DNA from: an uncultured Flavobacterium sp.
GTDB taxonomy: Bacteria > Bacteroidota > Bacteroidia > Flavobacteriales > Flavobacteriaceae
Reading direction: 5' to 3'
DNA length: 16,941 nucleotides
Assembly (NCBI RefSeq): GCF_946479975.1
Contig: NZ_CAMLIX010000103.1
Location: forward strand, 1-16,941
Each line of letters starts with the position of its first letter. The first letter of the stretch is position 1. The notes beneath the pieces are model-generated. The model did not search any database. It was not told the origin of the DNA and was given only the letters and a program-made list of their open reading frames with translations. The translations under genes were made by a program, and so were the position numbers. Positions 1 through 7,260 of this stretch are shown piece after piece.

Positions 1-2
1 CA

Positions 3-197
3 GAAGAAATCAATACCTATTGGGAAAAATTATCGATTGAAGATTTCAACGAAACTTTCAATTTATTCGGTCAATATGAATTTCCGATCATTCAGAATAT
101 TTTGTATTTTATTGATAATGAAGTACACCACCGCGGACAAGCGTATGTATATTTAAGAGCTTTAAACATTGAACCGCCATTTTTCTGGGAAAGATAA
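3..197 (+). CDS. DinB-family protein, C-terminal fragment
   Basis: An open frame enters from the left edge and ends at TAA 195-197, leaving 64 residues of a longer protein. The fragment includes EVHHRGQAYVYLRALNIEPP and ends FFWER. The H-RGQ-YLR pattern followed by PP and an aromatic-rich tail matches the last helix and C-terminus of DinB/YfiT-like four-helix-bundle proteins, where such a histidine usually serves as a metal ligand. Members of this family are putative metal-dependent enzymes, some acting in thiol or detoxification chemistry; the substrate cannot be told from this end. The start lies outside the window. It converges on the WYL regulator gene, with a shared terminator between them. 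Confidence 0.7.
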   Translation, partial: EEINTYWEKLSIEDFNETFNLFGQYEFPIIQNILYFIDNEVHHRGQAYVYLRALNIEPPFFWER

Positions 198-210
198 TTC
201 TCTGAAAATA

Positions 211-263
211 AAAAAAAATACTCCCAAAGAAAGAATCGAAATTCTCTTTTGGGAGTTTTTTTA
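211..263. terminator. Bidirectional intrinsic terminator
   Basis: ACTCCCAAA at 220-228 pairs with TTTGGGAGT at 248-256. The stem extends inward, with small bulges, to a CGAA loop at about 237-240. On the + strand it is followed by a run of T (256-262). On the - strand the A run at 211-219 becomes a T tract. It sits directly after the stop codons of two convergent genes, so it probably ends both transcripts. Confidence 0.85.
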
Positions 264-1220
264 TAAAAGTCTTTTTTTGTTGATTTCGATTAAATCTAAA
301 ACTTTGGTTTTCAATATTTCGGGTTCTAAAATAGTCGCGTAATCTCCAAACATTAAAAACCAGCGCGGAAAACCATTTTCCATATCACGGCACATAAATG
401 TCATTTCTATTTTATCGTCAATTTCTTTTTCAGAAACAAAACCATGATATTTTCTATCAAACGCTAGGTATCTTGCAATTTTCTTTTCTACTAAAAGTCG
501 AACTTTTGTAGTAGGAATGGTTTCGTGTTTATTTAAATAAGTTTCTAGAGAATCGTGTTCTATTGTAAAATCGAGATCGGTTTTTTTCAGGTTCTGAATT
601 CGATCTGTTCTAAACTGTCTGTAATCTTTTCGCAAATGGCAGAAACCTAAAAAATACCAGTTATTATTATCATGAAAAACGCCCACAGGTTCCAGGTTTC
701 GTTCTGTTAATTCGTCTTTTCCGAAAGTTTTGTATGAAAGTAAAATTTGTTTCTTTTCGGCAATACTTTCAAACAAAACATTCAAAGTATTTGGTGAATT
801 ATCATGAAACATCGGTTCAGCAGTCTGCATGATTACTCGCGATTCTATGTTCGAAAGCCAATCTTTATCGCTGTTTCTCAAAACCGATTTGAGTTTGTAC
901 ATCGCACTCGCATAATGATTTCCCAAAACAGGATCTGTAAATTTCTGAATTAGTTTTTCTGCGGCAATAAAACTGCTCACTTCTTCGCGCGTAAACATAA
1001 CCGGCGGTAATCGATACCCTTCCATTAAAGCATAACCAACTCCGGCTTCGCTATAAATGGGAACTCCAGAAGCTTCCAAAGTTCGAATGTCTCTGTAAAT
1101 GGTTCGTAAACTACAGTCAAAACGATCTGCTAATTCCTGCGCTTTTACAATCTTTTTAGACTGTAATTGAATCAGAATAGCAACAATTCGGTCAAATCGT
1201 TTTGGGGTTTCGTCGATCAT
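261..1220 (-). CDS. WYL-domain transcriptional regulator (YafY-like)
   Basis: This 319-residue protein has an N-terminal winged helix-turn-helix (about residues 6-65, core AQELADRFDCSLRTIYRDIR) of the DeoR/HTH_11 type. A WYL effector domain follows at about 140-220, with NWYFLGFC (187-194) in place of the canonical W-Y-L and RQFRTDRI (201-208), the conserved arginine-rich ligand-contact segment. A WCX-type C-terminal extension completes it. WYL regulators bind DNA and sense ligands, often nucleic acids or nucleotides. The ATG at 1218-1220 begins directly in front of the helix-turn-helix domain and the length is normal. It is monocistronic, converges on a DinB-family gene and is divergent from the Lgt-like operon. 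The inducer and targets are unknown; the DinB neighbour is a plausible target. Confidence 0.9.
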   Translation of the reverse strand: MIDETPKRFDRIVAILIQLQSKKIVKAQELADRFDCSLRTIYRDIRTLEASGVPIYSEAGVGYALMEGYRLPPVMFTREEVSSFIAAEKLIQKFTDPVLGNHYASAMYKLKSVLRNSDKDWLSNIESRVIMQTAEPMFHDNSPNTLNVLFESIAEKKQILLSYKTFGKDELTERNLEPVGVFHDNNNWYFLGFCHLRKDYRQFRTDRIQNLKKTDLDFTIEHDSLETYLNKHETIPTTKVRLLVEKKIARYLAFDRKYHGFVSEKEIDDKIEMTFMCRDMENGFPRWFLMFGDYATILEPEILKTKVLDLIEINKKRLL

Positions 1221-1236
1221 TTTTAAAACATTTTTT

Positions 1237-1244
1237 CAAAGATA
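1237..1244 (-). promoter_or_regulatory. Bacteroidota -7 promoter element for the WYL gene
   Basis: The - strand reads TATCTTTG, an exact match to the Bacteroidota -7 consensus TAnnTTTG, 17 bases upstream of the ATG. I see no clear TTG/TTTG -33 element at the usual spacing, so the call rests on the -7 box and its position. Confidence 0.5.
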
Positions 1245-1321
1245 GTATTTTATCAGCGTGAGTTTGAAAACATTTTTTTCGCATCTTTACAGAATTATAG
1301 TATTAAATCTTGGTATAAAGA

Positions 1322-2065
1322 ATGAAGCTTCCTTTTGAGCCAGTTATTTTTGGTTATGAAATTAATGTCCATTTGGTTCTAGAATATCTGGCATTTTTTT
1401 TAGGATATCGGTATTATGTTTTTTTGAGAAAAAGAACAAACGACACTATTGTTTCTACCAATAGATTATCAATCATATTAGGAGCAGCAATTGGAGCTTT
1501 TTTGGGTTCTAGACTTATGGGTTTTCTAGAAAATCCTGTTTTTCATTCTGATGCAAAATCAATCTTAGAACTCTTCAATGCAAAAACCATTATGGGAGGA
1601 TTGTTTGGTGGACTTTTGGGCGTTGAAATTGCGAAGAAGATTATCGGTGAAAAAGAGTCATCGGGTGATTTATTCACTTTTCCCATTATTTTAGGAATTT
1701 TTATCGGAAGGATTGGTTGTTTTTTATCTGGTACAAATGAGTTTACATATGGAAAACAAACTAACTTTTTTTTGGGAATGAATCTTGGCGATAATATTAT
1801 GAGACATCCGATTGCTTTATATGAATTAATTTTTCTGATTATTTTGTTTTTTGTTTTGAAGAAATTAAAAACCAGAAATATTAAAAACGGGCTGCTGTTT
1901 CAGTATTTTATGATTGCCTACTTTACGTTTCGATTTTTTGTAGAATTTCTGAAACCCAATTATTTCCTGATTTTTGGAATAAGTTCCATTCAGATTTTAT
2001 GTCTCATTTGTCTGCTCTATTATAACAAAACAATTTTAAATTTATTTGTAAAAAATGCCAGTTAG
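1322..2065 (+). CDS. Divergent Lgt-family integral membrane protein
   Basis: This 247-residue polytopic membrane protein belongs to the prolipoprotein diacylglyceryl transferase (Lgt) fold family. Family marks are GRIGCFLSG (129-137), RHPIALYE (161-168), FRFFVEFLKPN (203-213) and a final SSIQILC helix start. True Lgt moves diacylglyceryl from phosphatidylglycerol to a lipobox cysteine. By eye alignment to E. coli Lgt, several important positions differ: His103 is replaced by Phe95 (GGLFGGLLG), Asn146 by Cys132, and Tyr26 probably by His17. The two arginine-containing motifs are kept. This suggests a paralogue that still binds a phospholipid-like substrate but does other chemistry; I would not call it the housekeeping lgt. 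The ATG at 1322 fits the family N-terminus. Its end overlaps the radical SAM gene by 11 bases, implying translational coupling. Confidence 0.8.
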   Translation: MKLPFEPVIFGYEINVHLVLEYLAFFLGYRYYVFLRKRTNDTIVSTNRLSIILGAAIGAFLGSRLMGFLENPVFHSDAKSILELFNAKTIMGGLFGGLLGVEIAKKIIGEKESSGDLFTFPIILGIFIGRIGCFLSGTNEFTYGKQTNFFLGMNLGDNIMRHPIALYELIFLIILFFVLKKLKTRNIKNGLLFQYFMIAYFTFRFFVEFLKPNYFLIFGISSIQILCLICLLYYNKTILNLFVKNAS

Positions 2066-3446
2066 AAAATACACTTATTATGATTTTACATTAAGCCTTT
2101 GTCCAGAATGCTTAAAGAGAATTGATGCTAAAATTGTTTTTGAAGACGAAAATGTCTACATGCTTAAAAGATGTCCAGAGCATGGAAGTTCGAAGGTTTT
2201 AATTGCCGACGATATTCAGTATTACAAGAATATCCGAAACTACAATAAACCATCTGAAATGCCCTATACTTTTAATACAAAAACGCATTACGGCTGTCCT
2301 TACGACTGTGGTTTGTGTCCAGATCACGAACAGCATTCGTGTCTTACAGTTGTTGAGGTTACAGATCGTTGCAATTTGACTTGTCCGACCTGTTATGCTG
2401 GTTCATCGCCTAGTTATGGCAGACACAGGACTCTTGATGAAATAAAAGCAATGCTCGATACGGTTGTTAAAAATGAAAAAGAACCTGATGTGGTGCAGAT
2501 TAGTGGAGGAGAACCCACTATACATCCGGAGTTCTTTGAAATTTTGGATTATGCAAAATCTACTCCGATTAAGCACTTAATGCTAAATACAAACGGAATC
2601 AAAATAGCAAAAGACAAAGAATTTGTTCAGAGACTAAAAAGTTATGCTCCAGATTTTGAAGTATATCTTCAGTTTGATTCTTTTGAAGATAGTGTCCTGC
2701 AGGAACTTCGAGGTGCCGATTTAAGCGAAATACGGAAACAAGCTTTAGAAAATCTAAACGAAGTGAATTTGTCAACCACATTGGTAGTTACACTTCAAAA
2801 AGGATTAAACGATCATGAGATAGGTAAAATTGTGGAGTTTGCACTAAAGCAAAAATGCGTTCGTGGTGTTACCTTTCAGCCGACTCAAATTGCAGGACGA
2901 TTGGAAAACTTCAATTTAGAAACCGATCGAATGACATTAACAGAAGTAAGAAGAAAAATTCTGGAGCAAACATCGGTTTTCAATTCAGATGATTTACTTC
3001 CAGTTCCTTGTAATCCAGATGCATTAGTAATGGGCTATGCATTGAAATTAGGAGATGAAGTTTTTCCGTTAACGCGATATATTAATCCAAATGATTTATT
3101 AGATAATAGTAAAAACACGATAATTTACGAGCAAGACGAAGTGCTTCGCGGCAAAATGATAGATTTGTTTAGTACAGGAAATTCTGTAGAAGTAGCGCAG
3201 GAGAATTTAAAATCGATATTATGCTGCCTTCCTAACATTGATGCGCCAGAATTAGGTTACGACAATCTGTTTAGAATTATTATCATGCAGTTTATTGATG
3301 CCTATAATTTTGATGTGAGGGCAATAAAAAAATCATGTGTCCATATTGTAAATAAGGATAATAAAATAATTCCGTTTGAAACGATGAATCTATTTTATAG
3401 AGATGATAAAATAAAAAGACTAGAAGAATTAAGAACTAATCTATAA
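2055..3446 (+). CDS. Radical SAM protein resembling tetraether lipid synthase (Tes)
   Basis: This is a 463-residue radical SAM enzyme. The cluster motif CNLTCPTC (C106, C110, C113) binds the SAM-cleaving [4Fe-4S] cluster, and SGGEPT (150-155) is the SAM-contact motif. Before it lie two more metal-type motifs: CPEC (16-19) with CPEH (40-43), a possible rubredoxin-like or zinc site, and CPYDCGLCPDH (81-91), a likely auxiliary Fe-S site. This order (CPxC/CPEHG, then GCPYDCGLCP, then the radical SAM triad) is what I associate with Tes-like proteins such as archaeal MJ0619, which join lipid alkyl chains. More cysteines at 319, 390, 391 and 428 could ligate further clusters. The substrate is unknown. 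The ATG at 2055 lies inside the Lgt-like gene. There are no membrane segments, so a cytosolic or membrane-associated enzyme is expected. Similarity is by recognition; another radical SAM function remains possible. Confidence 0.8.
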   Translation: MPVRKYTYYDFTLSLCPECLKRIDAKIVFEDENVYMLKRCPEHGSSKVLIADDIQYYKNIRNYNKPSEMPYTFNTKTHYGCPYDCGLCPDHEQHSCLTVVEVTDRCNLTCPTCYAGSSPSYGRHRTLDEIKAMLDTVVKNEKEPDVVQISGGEPTIHPEFFEILDYAKSTPIKHLMLNTNGIKIAKDKEFVQRLKSYAPDFEVYLQFDSFEDSVLQELRGADLSEIRKQALENLNEVNLSTTLVVTLQKGLNDHEIGKIVEFALKQKCVRGVTFQPTQIAGRLENFNLETDRMTLTEVRRKILEQTSVFNSDDLLPVPCNPDALVMGYALKLGDEVFPLTRYINPNDLLDNSKNTIIYEQDEVLRGKMIDLFSTGNSVEVAQENLKSILCCLPNIDAPELGYDNLFRIIIMQFIDAYNFDVRAIKKSCVHIVNKDNKIIPFETMNLFYRDDKIKRLEELRTNL

Positions 3447-3451
3447 AGCAT

Positions 3452-3646
3452 ATGACAGCACTAGAAGTCAATTTAGGTAGTTTGGTCGCTTTTTTTATAG
3501 CGATTATGGTTGGACCGCCAATTTTAATGACAATCATTGGTTTAGCAATTAAGAAAAACAGTCCAAATGGAGCAAAGGTGTGTTTTATTATTGGAGCCTT
3601 ATATCTTATTATCGGACTAGGAATATGCGGAACACTTATGTCATAA
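3452..3646 (+). CDS. Small two-helix membrane protein
   Basis: This 64-residue protein starts at an ATG 5 bases after the radical SAM stop. It has two hydrophobic segments, about residues 10-32 (LVAFFIAIMVGPPILMTIIG) and 43-62 (VCFIIGALYLIIGLGICGTL), joined by a basic loop KKNSPNGAK that should lie in the cytoplasm. I do not recognise a family. Tight spacing makes it the third gene of the Lgt-like/radical SAM operon, so it may anchor or assist those proteins at the membrane. A leader or RiPP precursor role is unlikely: there is no cleavable leader or repetitive core, and the length is taken up by the two helices. Confidence 0.7.
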   Translation: MTALEVNLGSLVAFFIAIMVGPPILMTIIGLAIKKNSPNGAKVCFIIGALYLIIGLGICGTLMS

Positions 3647-3681
3647 TAAAAAACCCCAAATAAATTTATTTATTTGGGGTT
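3646..3681. terminator. Intrinsic terminator between convergent genes
   Basis: A perfect 13-bp stem, AACCCCAAATAAA at 3652-3664 with its complement at 3669-3681, encloses a TTTA loop. On the - strand it is followed by T-rich sequence, so it clearly serves the outer-membrane protein gene that ends at 3706. It can also stop the + strand operon that ends at 3646, although the + side lacks a long T run. Confidence 0.8.
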
Positions 3682-3705
3682 GGTAACTGATTATTTTTAA
3701 CTGAT

Positions 3706-4320
3706 TTAGAATCTATACAACAATCCAAATTGTGGTTGATCGAAGATGTTTTCAAACAAATTGATGTTCACTTGAAAAGTATCTGATGATGGACCATTTT
3801 CTGGAGCAACACTGTTGTAAGAAAGCATATTTGCCAATACAAATGTTACCGCAATGTTTTTAGTAATAAAGTAGTTTAAACCAATATTTACATCTGCAGT
3901 TACACTGTTTGTAGTGTCGCTAATAAGATCGCTTTCATATTTGTTTCTTCCGAAACCTAAACCTACCTCAGCATAAGTTTTAAAACGTTTTTTATCTAAT
4001 TCTAAGAAATAGTAACGTGCAAATGCTCCAGCTCCAAATACATTTGTTTTCTCGTATGGAGTTTCTTGTTTGATACTCGCATAGTTTACTTTTGCTCCTA
4101 CAGCAAATTTATCGTTTAGGAAATAGCCAAATTTTGGACTAAAACCATAGTAATCTTCTTCACCACCTGTACTGATTTTTATAGAACCTTCAAGAAACAT
4201 ATCGCCTTGTGAAAAAGTTACTCCTTTTGCAGAATTCATTTCAGCTTCAGCTTGATCTTCTTGTGCGTTTGCGAAACAAAAAGTGAAAAGTGCTAAAATA
4301 ACTGATAATTTGGTTTTCAT
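3706..4320 (-). CDS. Outer-membrane beta-barrel protein
   Basis: This 204-residue secreted protein has a Sec signal peptide (MKTKLSVILALFTFCFANAQ, cleavage near residue 19/20), then alternating amphipathic strands rich in G, Y and F, such as YGFSPKFGYFL, VGAKVNYASI, AGAFARYYFL and YAEVGLGFGRN. It ends in LLYRF with a C-terminal phenylalanine, the usual signal for barrel insertion. The length suits an eight-stranded OmpX/OmpW-like barrel. It has no peptidoglycan-binding OmpA domain. The function (porin, adhesin or structural) cannot be told. It stands alone, convergent with the Lgt-like operon. Confidence 0.85.
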   Translation of the reverse strand: MKTKLSVILALFTFCFANAQEDQAEAEMNSAKGVTFSQGDMFLEGSIKISTGGEEDYYGFSPKFGYFLNDKFAVGAKVNYASIKQETPYEKTNVFGAGAFARYYFLELDKKRFKTYAEVGLGFGRNKYESDLISDTTNSVTADVNIGLNYFITKNIAVTFVLANMLSYNSVAPENGPSSDTFQVNINLFENIFDQPQFGLLYRF

Positions 4321-4396
4321 AATAATGTGTATTTAATGTTTGTGAGATTAAAATTAGTTCGCAAAAATTATACACGCCAAATATTTGAGCAATCGG

Positions 4397-4425
4397 GTTA
4401 ATATTGAATTAATCAAGTTAATATT
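4397..4425. repeat. Two direct GTTAATATT repeats upstream of the barrel protein gene
   Basis: GTTAATATT occurs at 4397-4405 and again at 4417-4425, exactly 20 bases apart (about two helical turns), 77-105 bases upstream of the barrel protein start. The spacing would place two bound regulators on the same DNA face. The DNA is AT-rich, so chance is possible. Confidence 0.35.
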
Positions 4426-4474
4426 CTGATAAATTTGTAGGTTTTATCTTTTTAATTTTTGAGTTGTAATTAAC

Positions 4475-4504
4475 AAAAAACCCAATAACGAAAGTTATTG
4501 GGTT
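4475..4504 (-). terminator. Intrinsic terminator of lepA
   Basis: An 11-bp perfect stem (AACCCAATAAC at 4479-4489 with GTTATTGGGTT at 4494-4504) closes a GAAA loop at 4490-4493. On the - strand it runs into six T (4475-4480). It lies about 43 bases beyond the lepA stop. Confidence 0.85.
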
Positions 4505-4546
4505 AGTCTATATTCTATGTTCTTTCCTCTATTTTCTAAAAAAAGC

Positions 4547-6343
4547 TTAGTCATTCAATTTCAAAACAGCCATAAATGCTTCTTGCGGAATCTCAACGTT
4601 TCCTACTTGACGCATACGTTTTTTACCTTTTTTCTGTTTCTCAAGAAGCTTACGCTTACGCGAAATATCTCCACCGTAACATTTTGCGGTAACGTCTTTA
4701 CGAAGTGCTTTGATCGTTTCACGTGCGATAATTTTAGCTCCAATTGCAGCTTGAATCGGAATATCAAATTGCTGTCTTGGAATTAACTCGCGTAATTTTT
4801 CGGTCATTTTTTTACCAATGTTGTATGCGTTATCTTCGTGAATCAATGCAGAAAGTGCATCAACTGTTTGCGCATTCAAAAGAACGTCTAGTTTTACTAA
4901 TTTCGAAGTTCTCATTCCGATTGGAGAATAATCGAAAGACGCATAACCTTTAGAAACCGTTTTTAAACGATCGTAGAAATCAAATACAATTTCTGCCAAA
5001 GGCATATCAAAATTCAATTCAACTCTTTCAGTCGTCAAATACGTTTGATTCGTAATTTGACCACGTTTTTCAATACATAAACTCATTACGTTTCCAACGA
5101 AATCAGCTTTTGTAATGATTGTTGCTTTTATAAAAGGTTCTTCAACTCTGTCCAAACGAGAAGGTTCAGGTAAGTCGGAAGGATTGTTTACCACAAATGC
5201 AGTTTCTGGATCTTTTTTAGTGTAAGCCAGATACGAAACGTTAGGAACTGTAGTAATTACAGTCATATCGAATTCACGCTCTAAACGTTCTTGGATAATT
5301 TCCATGTGAAGCATTCCTAAGAAGCCGCAACGGAAACCAAAACCTAAAGCCGCAGAACTTTCTGGAGTAAATACTAACGAAGCATCATTCAATTGTAATT
5401 TTTCCATTGATGAACGAAGATCTTCATAATCTTCTGTATCAACAGGATAAATTCCAGCGAAAACCATTGGTTTCACATCTTCGAAACCCGTAATCATATT
5501 CGTTGTCGGCGTTTTAGCATCTGTTAGTGTATCACCAACTTTTACTTCTTTTGCCTCTTTAATACCAGAAATTAAATAACCAACATCACCCGAAGAAATT
5601 ACATTTTTCGGAACTTGATTTAATTTTAAAGTTCCAATTTCGTCAGCAAAATATTCATTTCCAGTGGCCATGAATTTAATTTTCTGCCCTTTTTTAATTT
5701 CACCATTTACAACTCTAAAGATAACCTCGATTCCACGAAACGGATTGTAAACCGAGTCAAAAATCAAAGCTTGTAATGGCTCTTCTGGGTTTCCTTTTGG
5801 AGCTGGAATTTTTTCGATAATGGCAGCTAAGATGTTCTCAACACCAAAACCAGTTTTTCCAGAAGCATGAATAATATCTTCCAATTTACATCCAAGTAAA
5901 TCAATAATATCATCACTAACTTCTTCTGGATTAGCACTTGGCAAATCGACTTTGTTTAAAACCGGAATAATTTCCAAGTCGTTTTCAAGCGCTAAATATA
6001 AGTTTGAAATCGTTTGGGCCTGGATACTTTGTGCCGCATCTACAATCAATAAAGCACCTTCGCAGGCAGCAATAGATCTCGAAACTTCGTATGAAAAATC
6101 TACGTGGCCGGGAGTATCAATTAAATTTAAGATATATTCTTCACCTTTATAAGTGTATTCCATTTGAATGGCATGACTCTTAATGGTAATTCCACGCTCA
6201 CGCTCAAGGTCCATGTTGTCAAGCAATTGCGCTTTTTCTTCACGAGCCGTTACGGTTTGTGTTGCACCAAGTAATCTATCTGCCAATGTACTTTTACCGT
6301 GGTCAATGTGTGCAATAATGCAAAAGTTACGTATCTTCTTCAT
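4547..6343 (-). CDS. lepA: Elongation factor 4 (LepA), ribosome back-translocase GTPase
   Basis: This 598-residue translational GTPase has the normal family length. It acts on the ribosome in the cytoplasm, where it is thought to remodel stalled or mistranslocated complexes. GTPase motifs are AHIDHGKST (P-loop, 11-19), RGITI (switch I, 50-54), DTPGH (76-80), NKVD (130-133) and SGKTG (161-165). Domain II, the EF-G-like domains III and V ([24 protein letters not shown], then [14 protein letters not shown]) and the LepA-specific C-terminal domain ([20 protein letters not shown]) follow in order. The absence of an EF-G domain IV separates it from EF-G. The ATG at 6341-6343 gives the canonical [19 protein letters not shown] start. 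Confidence 0.98.
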   Translation of the reverse strand: MKKIRNFCIIAHIDHGKSTLADRLLGATQTVTAREEKAQLLDNMDLERERGITIKSHAIQMEYTYKGEEYILNLIDTPGHVDFSYEVSRSIAACEGALLIVDAAQSIQAQTISNLYLALENDLEIIPVLNKVDLPSANPEEVSDDIIDLLGCKLEDIIHASGKTGFGVENILAAIIEKIPAPKGNPEEPLQALIFDSVYNPFRGIEVIFRVVNGEIKKGQKIKFMATGNEYFADEIGTLKLNQVPKNVISSGDVGYLISGIKEAKEVKVGDTLTDAKTPTTNMITGFEDVKPMVFAGIYPVDTEDYEDLRSSMEKLQLNDASLVFTPESSAALGFGFRCGFLGMLHMEIIQERLEREFDMTVITTVPNVSYLAYTKKDPETAFVVNNPSDLPEPSRLDRVEEPFIKATIITKADFVGNVMSLCIEKRGQITNQTYLTTERVELNFDMPLAEIVFDFYDRLKTVSKGYASFDYSPIGMRTSKLVKLDVLLNAQTVDALSALIHEDNAYNIGKKMTEKLRELIPRQQFDIPIQAAIGAKIIARETIKALRKDVTAKCYGGDISRKRKLLEKQKKGKKRMRQVGNVEIPQEAFMAVLKLND

Positions 6344-6399
6344 TTGTATATATCAGTTCTCTATAACGAGTTTAGTATTTTTTGGGAAAAATAAATGCC

Positions 6400-6413
6400 A
6401 AAGCAATTGCTTT
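6400..6413. repeat. Perfect 14-base palindrome in the lepA leader
   Basis: AAAGCAATTGCTTT is a perfect 14-base palindrome, 57-70 bases upstream of lepA and downstream of its predicted -7 box. It could be a protein-binding site or fold in the leader RNA, though without a loop it would fold poorly. No function is assigned. Confidence 0.4.
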
Positions 6414-6432
6414 AAAGCAGGTTATTAAGGCG

Positions 6433-6440
6433 CAAAGATA
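6433..6440 (-). promoter_or_regulatory. Bacteroidota -7 promoter element for lepA
   Basis: The - strand reads TATCTTTG, an exact TAnnTTTG match, followed by GCG and a leader of about 85 bases before lepA. The -33 TTG is not evident at usual spacing. The octamer GCGCAAAG is repeated at 6430-6437 and 6441-6448, flanking and overlapping this element. Confidence 0.5.
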
Positions 6441-6505
6441 GCGCAAAGTTTTGGATTCTGGAATGCAGATCTTCGATAGTTGATGGGAATGAATTAAAAA
6501 CAGGT

Positions 6506-7204
6506 TTAAAATTCAAAATTGAATCCTTTTTCTGTTAATTTCCTGTACATTTCAGGGTCAAATTTGTAAAGTTTTGCCGCTCTGTGCGAAACGTCTTTTT
6601 GCTTTTCATCCAATGCTGTCAGCAGTTTCATGTGAAGAACTTTTCTTCTGAAATTAGATTTGTCCAGCTCGATTCCTAAAATTTCTTCGTACAAATGCAT
6701 CAGCTGCAATAAAGTGAATTTTTCGGGTAATAAATTAAAACCAATTGGCGCTTGACGAACTCTATTTCGCAGTTGTAATAAACTGAAATCGAGAATTTCA
6801 TTATGGTCAAAAATCAAATCTGGAATTTCTTTGATTTTGTACCATTTGGCTTCAATAACTTTTAAACTGGCCTTGATATTGTAATCTTCCCGATTTACTA
6901 AAGTATAATAACCAATGGTTACAACTCTTCGCTCCAAAACACGTTTCGGATTTGTAAAAGCTTTTAACTGCTCCAAATAAATATCTTCAAGTCCGGTAAG
7001 TTCCTGCAAAATACGCTGTGCGGCATCATCGGCGCTTTCGTCCAGTTGAAGCCAGCCACCGAGAAGTCCCCATTTGCCTTTACTTTCGCCTTGAGCGTGT
7101 TGTACCAAAAGAACTTCGAGACTTTCTTTATTAAATCCGAAGAAAACACAGTCAATTGTGATTCCGTCAACAGCTGGTTTGTTATGAGTAGTTATGTCTG
7201 TCAA
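6506..7204 (-). CDS. NUDIX-domain winged-helix regulator, copy 1 (NrtR/AraR-like)
   Basis: This protein of about 232 residues has an N-terminal NUDIX fold (about 15-140) and a C-terminal winged-helix DNA-binding domain (about 160-215, FTLLQLMHLYEEILGIELDK). This is the architecture of NrtR and of the Bacteroidota arabinose regulator AraR. The NUDIX box is degenerate: in RILQELTGL the catalytic glutamates expected in REuxEExGu are reduced to one, so it should bind a ligand (sugar or ADP-ribose-like) rather than hydrolyse it. No ATG is available near the N-terminus; an in-frame stop lies shortly upstream, so the TTG at 7202-7204 is the best start, giving MTDITTHN. It lies 56 bases downstream of the start of its paralogue's 3' neighbour region, about 77% identical to it by eye, and probably shares its transcript. 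No clear terminator separates it from lepA. Confidence 0.85.
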   Translation of the reverse strand: MTDITTHNKPAVDGITIDCVFFGFNKESLEVLLVQHAQGESKGKWGLLGGWLQLDESADDAAQRILQELTGLEDIYLEQLKAFTNPKRVLERRVVTIGYYTLVNREDYNIKASLKVIEAKWYKIKEIPDLIFDHNEILDFSLLQLRNRVRQAPIGFNLLPEKFTLLQLMHLYEEILGIELDKSNFRRKVLHMKLLTALDEKQKDVSHRAAKLYKFDPEMYRKLTEKGFNFEF

Positions 7205-7260
7205 TTTATTAGGGTATTTCGAAGTACGGAAAAGTTATTTTATTTGTTTTTTACTGAAAA

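Noticed and set aside
3452..3646. The small gene as a RiPP precursor for the radical SAM enzyme
   Set aside because: It is filled by two membrane helices, lacks a leader/core layout and follows rather than precedes the enzyme gene; the enzyme's motif order is lipid-synthase-like.
4517..6428. Several + strand open frames of 66-89 codons across lepA and its leader (4517-4786, 4744-4953, 5952-6152, 6183-6428)
   Set aside because: They are antisense to a strongly conserved gene or its leader, have no recognisable domains and no fitting promoter, so they are shadow frames.
6440..6505. A terminator between the NUDIX genes and lepA
   Set aside because: I found no stable stem followed by a T tract on the - strand, so none is called and read-through into lepA is possible.
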